Part shown: positions 1 through 11,290 of the stretch, piece by piece
Layout of the letters: every line of letters starts with the position of its first letter
Position numbering within the stretch: the first letter of the stretch is position 1
Assembly: GCA_014925825.1 (NCBI GenBank)
Contig: JACGCK010000023.1
Coordinates: 248,001-312,000, forward strand
Source: Pholiota molesta
Taxonomy: Eukaryota; Basidiomycota; Agaricomycetes; Agaricales; Strophariaceae
Reading direction: 5' to 3'
Length of the DNA: 64,000 nt
Made by a program: the position numbers and the translations under genes
The notes under the pieces: model-generated
Told to the model about the DNA's origin: nothing
The model's database searches: none
The model's input: only the letters and a program-made list of their open reading frames with translations

Positions 1-771
1 CTGTACTGACATCTACTCAGATAATTATCAGCTGACCGTTCAAGCGCTCACTTCCCTATCAATCCAACTTTTTAAGCGTCCTGACTCGTCGCTGAGGCCA
101 CTAGCAGCTCATAATAGAGCTCGATGCAAGAAGCATCAAAGTTATAAGTTGCGAATACTTAACCAAAATGCATTGAGCACTCGCGGCCACCAATACGGCC
201 ACTCCAAAAAGCAAATAGCCGCCACCACACATGCCTTGATGCCGTTTCACCCATGATAGGCTTTATTGGGGCGTAATTCAATTCGAGTACTACGTCGTGC
301 TAATGAGTGGTAGGAACTTTGTTTTGATCACTGGGAACTATGGAGTACATGAGAGCCGGTACCCCACTCTATCAGGTGAATGCATTATAGATCTAAATGA
401 AATCATATTATCAATAGCACGTCCGAGCAATTTCCTGCAATCTCCTAAAACATGTTTTCCTCGGCCATCATTAAGTTCCCCGAGATGATTGAATCAGAAT
501 GTGCCTGATCATTCACTTATCTAGACGCCCAAATCCCTCGTGCTGCCTTGTCAGTTGAATTCGGCGTCGGTATTGTGCCGCAAGGCACTCCCGCACATTC
601 AAATATTCAAGTACCAAAGAAATTTATTTAAATTGGACAGGTTGTAGAAAAAGCCAAACCGATTGGTTTCTGGGATACAACTGCAATGTCGAAAACGATT
701 GTTATTTCAGCAATTTTTACTAAGTTACACAATTCATACAAGTCTCAGAACGTGCATTCTTCATGCTTAGC
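1..771. other. Intergenic, no gene seen
   Basis: I find no open frame with convincing protein character and no RNA gene in this left-edge stretch. It lies downstream of the glucuronoyl esterase, whose stop codon is at 772-774. The short open frames on the plus strand (for example 297-488) have no recognisable motif and no splice signals that would extend them. Confidence 0.5.
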
Positions 772-2254
772 TTAAACAAGGGTAGGAACAGTCCAGTCGA
801 TCCAGTCGGAATCGACAAAGCCAAGGCCATTGGCACCATCGGTCTTGACAAAAGTGGTGTTGGTGCTTTGGCCCTTGAGGAACTTGTTGATAAACGCGTC
901 AAGGTCGGGTTGCTCGCTGGAAGGGAAGGCGCAGTGTGCATGGTTTCCAACCTGGGAGACACCCATTCTATCCGGGACACCCAACGCCTGCCAGATCTTG
1001 TTGGCTGTCTTCATGCATCCAAAGACAGATTCTGGGCCGAGCCAGTCGATGCCGGTGTTGTCGATGATCAAGAGCGCTCGTGGCGCAATCAGTCCAGCGA
1101 GCATATGGTGGTCGAAGGGGAGGGCGGGGACCTGATCAACGTAATTGGCGAAGTTGGTAGAGAACCACACGTTCTCGCCGACAATCTCAGAGGCAGTTTG
1201 AGTGCTGGTACCGCTGGCAAGCATCTTGTCGGAGATACGCCAGCAGCCGGCACCGCCTGAGCCGGACTCTTGCGGGATGGTGAGCGCAATACGGGGCTCG
1301 AATGCGCCGGCAACGAGGGCGCCCTTTCCATTGCGAGAGCAGCCAGTGACGGCAAGCTTGGTGAGATCGAGTTTGAGTGAAGGGGTGACCTCGAGGACGT
1401 CGATGATTCGGCTGACACCCCAGGCCCAGGCGGTCATGGCAGAGGCGGAGTGGCCCGCTCCATATATGGTATAGAACTTTCCTTTTCCGCGACTGGTTGT
1501 GTCCGTCTGCGCGGCCATGTCATCATTGTTGAACGTGAGCACAGCCACACCTGCAGGTGTCGGGATACTCATTCCACCAACGGCGATGATGGCAGGGTAT
1601 GGCGCAGTTCCAGAACTCGGTAAGGAGACAGACACGGTGAACGAGATCGATTTTCCAGAGTCGGAGATATTGATGGTGAGAGTGTTGCCAGAGTAGGAGC
1701 CAGTGACGCTTGCTGGTTTGCCCGGGAGGGTTCCGAGCTCGTAGCGTTGGAATAACTGGCTGATTTCCGCCTGACGGCAGGTCCATTGATCCTTGGTGGC
1801 TACAGCGGACCCATCAGCCGCGAATTTGAAGGGGTTGGGCAACTTAGAGTTGGACACCAACGTGAGCGAGGCTGGAAGAGTGGTGCATGTTCCGGGAGTC
1901 GGCGTTCCGGTGGGCTGGGTGTTGGTTGTTGTCGGTGGTCCTGAGGTAGTAGTTGGGCAATAGTTTTGGTTGTTACTGGTGGCACCGTTGGAGTTGACGT
2001 TGGCGTTGTCGTTGGAGAGGCAGTAGAGGGGAGACATTGGGAGTACCATGCATTCGAGGAGACGCAAATCGTGCCAGAAACACAAGTTGTTCCTCCAGCC
2101 CATCCCTGGCCACCGCCTGCGTAATTTTAGTTTCGCTGATCAAACACATGAAACTAAATATTGACTTACACTGAGCCCAAACTGGCTGCTGGGCGAATGC
2201 GGGAAGAGCGGGGAGAGCAAAAGCTACAGCAAGAAGAATGCGTTTATGAGCCAT
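772..2254 (-). CDS. 4-O-methyl-glucuronoyl methylesterase (glucuronoyl esterase, CE15) with N-terminal CBM1
   Basis: This secreted esterase family cleaves ester bonds between lignin alcohols and the 4-O-methyl-glucuronic acid side chains of xylan. My model has three exons: 2254..2170, 2116..1977 and 1914..772, separated by GT..AG introns of 53 and 62 nt, giving about 455 residues. The protein opens with a hydrophobic signal peptide ([21 protein letters not shown]), then a cellulose-binding CBM1 with the usual cysteines and aromatics (from QPVWAQC, split by intron 1, to WYSQCLP), a Thr/Pro linker, and the CE15 hydrolase domain. The nucleophile motif GCSRNGKG is present, followed by the family block [25 protein letters not shown], and the C-terminal histidine in [11 protein letters not shown]. 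The second intron removes a linker stretch that would otherwise change frame; with it the linker reads TPTVPP then PTGTPTPG. No defect is visible, so the enzyme should be active outside the cell. Confidence 0.93.
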
Positions 2255-2314
2255 CAAACTTCAAACGTCTTTTCAGTAAGCTGTTGCTGTGGGTATGGGA
2301 TCACTCTCTGGCAA

Positions 2315-2322
2315 CTTTTATA
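2315..2322 (-). promoter_or_regulatory. TATA box of the glucuronoyl esterase gene
   Basis: The minus strand reads TATAAAAG about 60 bases upstream of the ATG at 2254. It is the only strong TATA motif in this gap and fits a highly regulated secreted-enzyme gene. Assignment is by motif and distance only. Confidence 0.5.
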
Positions 2323-3228
2323 CTCTGGACGGAAAAATGGGCACTAAAATTTACGGCCCGGTGTCAGAGTAGAGTGAGTCGTCCCTAATGTTGTAGATTA
2401 CTTTCTGGGGAGACATCTGGAGAGATTGTTCCATGGAAGACAATAGATTCTCCGTCAAAATATCACTTGCCATATCTACGGTGGTCGAGGATGGTATCCG
2501 AACTCGTCACAGAGAAATTAATGTGTTAGCCAAGCAACTGCCAAGCTCACTTGCGACCCGTCCAGACATGTCCGAAACTTTGAACTCTTTTGGCACCCAT
2601 GTAGAATGAATGCCCAGCAGTACCTCGGACGCAAGGGTCAATAGTTACTCCGCTGCGACATGGGTGTCCCCCAAACACAAGGGAGACAAGGAAGTAAAAG
2701 CCAATCCTTCAATATTATTCAATGTAATTCTCGATTGTTTATTATCTGGTAGTACCTGTATCCTCGGTACTAACCATGAATTCATAATTCAACTATTACT
2801 AGTCTCCTCGAGGATAGGTATAGATTTCCTTATTGGACGGAAGTTCCTCCGAGTCGAGGATTTATCCGAAAACAGACTAATAACATGACTACGTACATAG
2901 TCAACCTCCGAAAACGTGGAGTGCTTCTTATACAGACCGAAATATATCTATTGATATTTGCTTCTATACTGACTTCGTAAATAAATGGTTCAGATGACCA
3001 AATGACATTACAGTGATATATATTTGCTCTCTAACTCCTTCTTTGGGAATCAATTACAAGCGAATATTTGAATGTAATATATTGAATCAAGCGGGGGCGA
3101 TCTCGACGTAACAATTGTAGAATAATCTTTCGTTGCTTGCAGAATTATAAATCGTCCAGGAGAGTATATTTAGGTATAAAAAACTAGTACTATATCGAAT
3201 TTTGAATTGTTCCAAGTTGTACACTTGA
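2323..3228. other. Intergenic between esterase and GMC oxidoreductase genes
   Basis: AT-rich stretch holding the promoter region of the esterase (right of 2254) and the 3' region of the GMC oxidoreductase (stop at 3229-3231). The plus-strand open frame at 2610-2888 has no recognisable motif and I do not call it a gene. Confidence 0.5.
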
Positions 3229-5592
3229 CTAGAGACCAATGAGGCCAGCCAACTTGATAATCTGGGAGGCTCGTTCTGCCACCATGTATACCGGGCCCTG
3301 GGTATGAGAACTTGGTATGAAAGGCTGATATAGAAGCTTAAAATCAGCCAGTAATCATTTCAATTCAGGGAGAAGGCCACTTACGAAGACGGATGCATCA
3401 ACGACGCGGAGTCCCAAGGTCCCTTTCACTGACAGATCGGGGTTGACTACACCATTCGATGAATTAAAAGCAGCCATGCCTGCTGTTCCAGAGGGATGGA
3501 AAATTGTCGTCGTCGTGGTACGCACGAAATTGTCGATTTCATCGTCCGTATCAAGCCCCGGAACAATAGGACCAATGACATAGTCAGCCCAAGCAGGCGC
3601 GGATACAAAACGTCTTGTCGATTTGACGGACTCGCGCATGACGGCCACGTCGAAGTCCGTGGTCAGGAATCTGGGATCAATAATCGGCTTGTCGAAAGGA
3701 TTTGTAGATCGTATCTTTACCGTGCCGCCTGCAGAGCGACAGGGAGGCGTGTGAATATTGCACTATGATGCAAACAACAATGATACTTACGAGAAGTGGG
3801 GTTCACCAAAACGGTAACGATCGTGAAAAAACTGCCTGTAGCAGGTTCAGGGACTTCAGCGCTAATGAAGAAGTTCTGAAATTGCTGGGTCAGTTACTTT
3901 CATTCTTAAATAACTGTTAGTAATTTACCGTGGGAATGTATTCAAAGTGAGGAGAATTAGGTCCTGGGGCGGGATCAGGAATACCTTTCAGGGCAGTCGA
4001 ATTGGCAGGGATACGAGCGAAACCAAAGGTATTCGAAACCGGAGCAGCAATCATGCCTGTGTGGTTGGTAAAAAATTGGTTAACCACAGCGTTAATGCTG
4101 TTGGAGTCCTGTAGCACATGGTCCAAGCTGGTCTCTCCATTGACAGAAAATATGTTTGGGAGGAAGGTATGATCCATTAGGTTCCTCCCAACTTTTGGGC
4201 TGTTGATAAGGACTTGAATTTTTAATGGGTTAAGGTCATCTGGATTCCCAATTCCCGAAAGCTGCAGGATTTGTGTTGTGCCGATTGACCCGGCGGACAA
4301 AATGACCTCTTTAGTCGCATTGACCTGTACTGATGGGGACCCTAACAGATAAAATAATTCATGGAGAGTCAGAATAAGTATACTCGTAATTATAGCGCAA
4401 CTCACCTCCAGGCGCAAAAGACGTGCCAGGAGAGCTTGTAAACTGGACAGACTTGAATACCTTTATTCCAAGTATCGAACCAGTTTCTATCACTTTCTGT
4501 ACAGTTGAATTGATTAAGACAGTGAGATTTGGTCGAGAGTTGGCTTGAGCCAAATAGCTTGTCGACGAGCTGCTTCGAACGCCTCCATTGACCGCACCTG
4601 GGACGAATCCCAATCCAAGGAGACTGCGATCAACACCACTCATGTCTTCGTTGTAAGGGAATTCTGATGGTAGCTGCCCAGTGGTTTGCATGACGCGAGT
4701 ATCGGTCGATTCATTAAATCCAGGAAGGCTGATGCCCATGACACCGTTGAAACCATGGATAGAAGGGATGAATTGGCCTGTGGTTTGTGACCATCCACAG
4801 GAGGCACAATTTTTTCGTGCTATGTGAATTAGCCATATCGCGTGAGAAGGAATCGAAGTAAAGCGAGATGTCATAGTAAATACCTTTGATACGAATTGTC
4901 TCATGTTGCTCCATGCCCATCCCGGATCGCCTGTAACACGAGCGAATCTGTCCCAATCCTCCGTCGAGCCATATTGGTGGAATAGATAGTCTGGTGATAA
5001 ACGAGATAAGTAGAAGCAATGTATAGTCTGTACCAATAACATTGACACTTACTGATGCTGCTCGAGCCTCCAAGAAGTCTACCGCGAGGGTAAGGGAAAT
5101 CTCTATTATTCAAACCGACCTGAGGAACGACGGTATAATTCCAATCCAATATTGTATCTGTAAATGGCAAATAATTCACGACATATGTCACGAAGCCTTG
5201 CGAATCGAACATTACTTGGAGTGATAGTTGGGGCCAAAAAGGGCGCAGTCACAAGTGCCTGTCCTTCGTCGCTGGATCAAAAAGGAACGTTAACAAGCCT
5301 GTAAATTGAATTCGCCACGATTTTCACCTGATCCCTGCTTCAAGCACTAGAACTGTGACTTTTGGATCTTCGGTCAGGCGATTTGCTAGAGTGAGTCCAG
5401 CTGTCCCCGCTGTTTAGATATTAATTTAAGCGGCTAGTCAGATTGTCTTTAGCATCGCAAATGCGTACCTCCAACAATAATGTAATCGTAGGTGTGAGTC
5501 TTCAGTTGTGATGACTGAGTAATGGTGACCCCCAACGATGTACCAATTAGGCAGGCATTCAACACAAATGAGACAAGCGATGGGGAAAACAT
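3229..5592 (-). CDS. GMC oxidoreductase, aryl-alcohol oxidase type, with one apparent frame break
   Basis: FAD-dependent secreted alcohol oxidase family; aryl-alcohol oxidases make H2O2 for lignin-degrading peroxidases. I resolve ten exons: 5592..5469, 5409..5328, 5271..5216, 5157..5053, 4990..4884, 4819..4406, 4341..3929, 3875..3791, 3728..3385 and 3324..3229, about 608 residues. There is a signal peptide (MFSPSLVSFVLNACLIG), the FAD-binding fold TYDYIIVGAGTAGLTLANRL, the GMC signature region around PRGRLLGGSSSI, the second signature GSIGTTQILQLSGIG, and the catalytic histidine in TIFHPSGTAGMA. The last exon carries the second active-site block (SSHTQGPVYMVAERAS). In exon 6 the frame entering from exon 5 reads HEKIVPPVDGHK, but the family continuation TTGQFIPSIHG follows in the next frame. 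This is one base short near 4781-4788, and no intron there can repair it. It could be a recent pseudogene, but a missing base in the assembly is more likely given the same pattern elsewhere in the window. Confidence 0.85.
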
Positions 5593-6777
5593 CCTTGGGA
5601 ATGTTGAGGCGAAGGAGAAGCATCATACGCACTTATATCTCGAAAACAACTGTTATCCCTGGATGTGGGTACCAAATGCACTTGACAGATTTCCCGAAGA
5701 CAGCCAACATTGAATGATAATAAAAAATGATGGACCTTCCACCGAAGGCTTTAACACGACTGTCGAAACTTCGTTGCCACCTCCTTCAAGTATCTGACAG
5801 GAACTTCATGATATTGCCAATCGAGGCCCCTACAAGTTTTGCCGCTACATCTGCATAAATAGTCTGTACATTATGGGTGCCCTTATCTAGCCATGAATAC
5901 GCTTTGCTTTACCGTGATCAATTGATCTCTCAAACAACAAGACGCAACCTGGGAATCTGAGGATTGCATGGTCTGGAGAGTGTTATGCTCAAGGCCTATG
6001 TCAGGCCTAGGACTGCTTGGAGTGAAGCAGGTACCAATAAAAGGAGCCCCGCTGACATATGTCAATTGTAAGGTGAGACGGGTAAGAAGGCAATTCGAGC
6101 ACATGAGCCATACTATACGTTAATTATAAAATATTGCATCACAATTCTGTCGAAGAACTGTTCTATAAACAAGAGGGAGGTCTGCCAAATTGCTATTTCT
6201 AGGCTAATGTGCGAATTCCGAATCAATAGGTAGCATCTACATATGTGGTCAAAATGAGCACTCTTTTGAAGGTTACAAAAGCATCAATCTTATCATGAGT
6301 TCTATCCATAACAATCTGCGTTACTTGTAATAATTAAATGGTTCCTATGTTTGAAGTGGTATATGTGTAATAGTGTAAGTAAAATGCGCATGCGGTTGTG
6401 TCGTATATGTGTGGGTGGATGTGTGTATATAACAATGAAAATAAATGCGATGATGATACGTTGATGTGTCGTGAAGGGGTAAAATAAAAGAAAAAGATGC
6501 CTGCATAACGAGCTGAAAATGAATGAGTGAGAGTGAAAGAAATTTCTAATGCTGCAGAGGTATAAAAATGCACAACGGATAGGAATGAAAGCTCGAAAGT
6601 AGGTGGAAGTCGAGACTCGTGAAAGAATAATTTAAGAAGATTAGATACCAAGCCAACATGGTAAGGTTATGGGGGTTTGTAGGCCACCCAATTTTGGGAC
6701 TTGCGAGGCAGCTACGTGCCGTGGTCATCAGGCAGTCACTGCAGCCAAGGGGTTTTAATAAGTCGGCCTTCGGGCAG
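5593..6777. other. Intergenic, no gene seen
   Basis: Holds the upstream region of the GMC oxidoreductase gene and the 3' region of the RhoGEF gene. A GT-rich low-complexity run lies around 6355-6430. The open frames in it are short, lack motifs and have no splice partners. Confidence 0.5.
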
Positions 6778-9700
6778 TCATAGGCCGGACATCGGCTGTG
6801 GCATGCTCGCACGTCCCCTGCCCAATCCCATCGATGTCATTAGCGACAGCGACACCGCCGACATCGACGTCCGGCGTAAGGATCCCATACCCCTTCCAGG
6901 GTGCACATGGCGGCCAGACGGTGCCTGTATCTGCACCCTAGACGCGCTGTCCACGAAAGCTGAAGGCGAACATGAGGAGGAAGATGTCGCGGAGGTCGCC
7001 GCAGTTGAACCGGACATGGATGTGGAGTGCGACGCGGAGCTCATTGACTCCATTGTCTTCGTCGAGGGCGAAGATGGGCGCGAGCTCGAGGACAGTGCAC
7101 GTCGGCTGCTTCCACGGCTGCTGTGGCTTGCGCCGCTCCCGCTTCGCGCACCCAAAAAGACAGGCTCTGGCGCAGGTGGGTTGGGTTTACCGACGATAAA
7201 AGCGGCATTGCCCTGCGCACGATTGCACTTGTCTGCAATCCGACAGGCGGCCTGGATGGCGCGCTCGACACTCACGCGGGAAGTAGAGAGAATTGGCGTG
7301 TGGGAAAGGAGATCTATATAAGGTGTGTTAATTAAAGTGGGTGTCATTCACAGACAAATTGAGGGAAGAACGACGCACCTCGATAAAGCAAGACATACCG
7401 CATCACCCTCTGCGTCGGTAAGATCGCCAAATCCCTCGCAGTATGCTTACGCTCGGGCTTCCCGGCCACTGTCATAGGCGACATCGTCGTCAGCACCACG
7501 CCTTCATCGCGCTTCGATGCCCCCCTCATGTATCCGTGTCCGTGCTGCGAAGAGACCGCTCCCCCACCACTCTCGCTGCCTGAACCGAGCCCTAGAGACG
7601 GTATGCTTGGCATGCTCTTCCTCCACGTACTCACTGTACGCTTAAGTGGGTTCACAGGCGGGCTACTATCGCCATGCAGCTCCACGTTCCCTGCTGTGCG
7701 CCTTCTTTTGACCGCCCCGTGACCATCCACACTACCGCCACCTAAATCGCCCCCATCGTCCACCCCAGCGCCATCAGGCGGCGTGGAGAACCATCCGCCA
7801 ACGACACCGCACCAGCGAACATACGCCGCCTCGAGTTCTTCCTGGTGCCGCACAAATGCTTCCGCAATGCCCGCGACGCTTGGCTGCTTCTCCATGTCCG
7901 CCAGCACGCCTTCGCTTGCGCGGACGAGCTCCGCCACATAGTGGAACATCAATGGCGGAGGCGGCGTTACAGTATGCCCATCGAGCAGCGTTCGCATCAG
8001 CTTGAGGTAGCGTCGCTCGGTGAGTAGAAGTTCGCGGCACGTAAGGAGCGCACGCTGCGCGCCAAGCCAAGAGGACGTTGATAATAGCGGCGACGATCCC
8101 CCAAAAAAGCTGGGGCTCGCCGTCAGCGCCTGCTCGCGCTCGGGGATCCCCTCTCGGGTATCCCAGATCTCCAACCCCACATCGATGTCCCAAACGTCCT
8201 CGCTCCGAACACTGCTTCTATCGTCTTCTGACGCGCCCCCACTCTTCCCCTCACCTGCCGCCTCGTCTCCCTTACCCGAGCCTTCACCCGCCTGGCCCTC
8301 CTCCTCACTCCCATGCTCCTGCTCTCTCTGTAGCGGCCCCGCTCCCACCCTTTGTGCTCTCTCCCACGTACTGATCGTGCGTATGCGCTCCAGCTCCCTG
8401 ACGAGGCTCGCATCCGACACCGCCTCGTCTAGCATCGCACTTGCGAGTGTCCATCGACGGCGCCCTTGGCCAGTGGGTTGTTCGGGGTCGAGATAATTGT
8501 TGCGCAGCAGGAGCGGCGGGCGGGCCGAAGGCGGTGGCCCTGTGGGTTCAGATATCAATGTCGTTCTCGGTATAGAGTATGTGCGCGGTGCGGTGGAGGT
8601 GGATGGGAGGTCAACTTCGGATTCGTTGCCCAGGATGAACACGGGTCGCGGCTTCTCGACCTGAGTCGTTTCCATGGGTCGCGACTTAGTGAGTTTTCCA
8701 TGGCTCAACGTCTTTGACCGCGGTGTGTGTGCTGTAGCTGCAGTTGCATTTACCGATGGCGGTCCAGGTGCTGCCTGGATGGACTACGAGGAGCGAAAAG
8801 CAGAATAGTTAGCATGTGCCTCAATACTGTGCAGAGGCGCGTTGCGTTGTATTATGGCAAGCGGGAGTCACTCTGGAGCGCAAGCCCGTGCAAACGAGGA
8901 GGGTGCAAAAATGTAAAGAGAGACAATCACCTTATCACCACCTCCCAGCCTCAGCGTGTTCGCCTCAACCACCTCACCGTCCATGCTTCTGGCCCCTCCT
9001 TCCCGTACTTCGCTCTCCAGCACTTTTTTCTGTTGAGTTTCCCCGCCATCTCCCCGCCTGGCGCTCCAGCGTCGCCGCCGAAGGAAGCCAAACGCACCGC
9101 CCTTCCCGTTGTCGCTTGGCGCTGGGGGGACGAAGTTGTCCTCATGCGAGGGCTTGGTATCATGGGAGGAAGCGGACGAGGACGCGTGTGCATGGTCGGC
9201 CCAGTTACTAGGGGGTGCAAAGGCACTGGACGGCACCGGGTGCAGAGATAACTCGGCCCCGACTCGATGGTGGTGGTGGACATGGTCTGTAGCTGCAGAC
9301 GATGCAGGCAGTGGTGACACTTGCGATAAGGGCGATGCAGATGCAGGCACAGAGGACAATGCCCCACCCACAGCCCCATCTGTGGAATGCCGTTTGTGCA
9401 GTTTCTGCCCGCGTTTCGTGCCCATGCTCATCGCGGTAGATGTATCAAAGGAACCTGAAGATGGTGACGATCTGGCAGCCAACGCCACGTCCCTCCCATC
9501 GCGTAGACTAAAAGCACGAACGACCAACGCCGTCCACCCGGCACCGCTGCGCGATGACGCAGCAGTGACGCACGTCGCACCGGCAACATGATTAGGCGCG
9601 TCCGCGGTGGCATGTCGAGCACCCAGACTCCGCGGGCCGTCGTGTCCGCAATCCGAGCGCGAGCGTCGACTACTCCAAGTAGAGGTCCATCGTGCGGGGC

Positions 9701-11290
9701 TAGTGGTTGAAGGCCCGAGCGTTGAGGGAATTGAACATGATCTCCACCAGCGTCATCCTGGTCAGAGGATTCCTGCATCTCTGCCTCCATCCACATCGTT
9801 TCATGACCGCACTCCGAGCGCGAATCGCCTTCAATAATAGGTCTTCGGTTGGTATTATTATTGGCATTCGAAGGCAGATAAATATCTGCATTCGGTCCGA
9901 CACCGCCAACCCCTCCAGAGGAGTCTCGCTGCAGCTGCAGATCTAGAGAGGTAGCGCGGCCCTTCGTTGTTAGTCCAGCCAAGGACGGCGAACGGTCGCA
10001 CAGATGACTAGCACTCAAGTGCCCGTTGCCCTTGGTACCGATTCGCGCGGTGCTGATGGCACTTTTCCGGCTGCGGCTTCAGGTTCTTTAGCCGAGGTAG
10101 CTTGGTGCATTTCCAATGAGGCGTGTGGCTTTGCAACTCCCGCCAGTGGTTCTGGTGTGTTTTCCACTGGTAATGGATTTACGGGCAAGAAAGCACCGCC
10201 GGCGACGGCGATGGCGTGCGTTTTTTAGTGAGTCTGCGAATGATGCTTGGCTTAGTGATAGAGGAAGCGGTGGGTGCGGTAAGCGGAGCCGAAGAAGGAA
10301 CGTTTGATAGCTTTCTCCTGAATTTTAGCATGTCGGTGGCGTCGGTCGAATAATTTGGGAAAGTTTCATTACTTGGCGAGCAACGTGTTGGGTGGTCTGT
10401 CGACGAGCTATGGGCAGGAGGCGTTGTCGAGGAAGCGAAAATTGTCGCGGGCGCCGGATGGTTCGGATGGCGCCACCGGGGGCTTCGACGACAGTGTTGT
10501 TAAGTTGGAACTGGAGTGGGTGGGATAGGGAAAATTAGCAAGAAGGTAGAGGGGTGCTCAGGCTGTGTTGTGATAGCTGAATATGTAGGATAAGTATCTA
10601 GATTGAAAGGGGGGTGGAACATAAAATTTACCGCTAATGGTGTGTGCATCATGAGGCCAAGGAGAGATGGACGGCGGCATGAGGCTGGGACTGGGGTTGC
10701 CTGTAACATAAACTCATCACGGTTGAATTATGAAGGCGTTGACGCCCATTATTATGGCCTGCGGGCGACGTAAGGTGCGGATGATAGCCCTCCTCTGTTG
10801 GGTTTGCGCGCGCAGGGACAGCTGCTCGGCAGCAGCAGCACTGTAATCATTATCATCATCATTACGACTGTCATTACCGTCGTCATCATCATATGCGCTA
10901 GAATGCCATGGCGGGTTCGCAGAACCAGCTCCAGAGGGACTGGCCGAAGATTGGTACGGCGGTATAGTAAGATCGACAATAGGCTCTCGGTGAAGGTGAG
11001 TGGTTGGAGGCGCGGCGGCACAGAAGGAATAGTGATGATTTTTTGGGCTTTTTGGTAAAGACGGCAGAGAGGGATTTTGTTGAGAGCGAGCGGCGGAGTG
11101 TGCGTGTGGGGGATGAAATAATATGAAGATGAAGCACTCCCGAAGCGTGCGGCAGAGCTAGGGACGAGCTGGACGCGCGGGGCCTGACGAACTCGCGGGG
11201 GTCGGGGTGGGGGACGAGGAGGGCGCCCCACTGGGTCCACGCAGACGAGGACATGGATGGTGGTTGGCGAACAAGCGGACGCCTTGGCAT
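6778..11290 (-). CDS. RhoGEF (DH domain) protein with a long disordered N-terminal region; 5' half unresolved
   Basis: Guanine-nucleotide exchange factor for Rho-family GTPases. The 3' part is secure: an exon from at least 9757 to 8931, then 8783..7379 and 7313..6778, with introns 8784..8930 and 7314..7378. The DH domain starts near ALLTCRELLLTERRYLKLMR, contains LAILPTQRVMRYVLLYRDLL (spliced across the last intron) and ends near ADKCNRAQGNAAFI. A Ser/Pro-rich tail follows; I see no PH domain after the DH domain. Upstream, protein-like sequence continues in three successive frames: MLKFRRKLSNVPSSAPL from 10331, then LPVENTPEPLAGVAKPHASL, then DRSPSLAGLTTKGRATSLD. Each step equals one missing base (near 10.2, 10.1 and 9.7-9.56 kb). 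Possible further 5' exons run to an ATG at 11290 (MPRRPLVRQPPSMSSSAWTQ), including an Asp/Asn-rich segment near 10.86 kb. The 3' core is certain; the start and everything above 9757 are inference. Confidence 0.7.

Noticed and set aside
763..1260. Plus-strand open frame over the glucuronoyl esterase
   Set aside because: Antisense shadow of the CE15 catalytic exon; no start context or motif of its own.
2610..2888. 92-codon plus-strand open frame
   Set aside because: No motif, no splice partners, AT-rich composition; not supported as a gene.
4359..5048. Reading the GMC oxidase centre as ...KNCASCGWSQTTGQF to avoid a frame break
   Set aside because: This frame cannot be reached from the preceding exon with any visible splice site, and it loses the conserved VPPVDGH block.
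6701..7321. 206-codon plus-strand open frame
   Set aside because: Antisense to the GC-rich, Ser-rich C-terminal exon of the RhoGEF gene, whose DH domain is clear on the minus strand.
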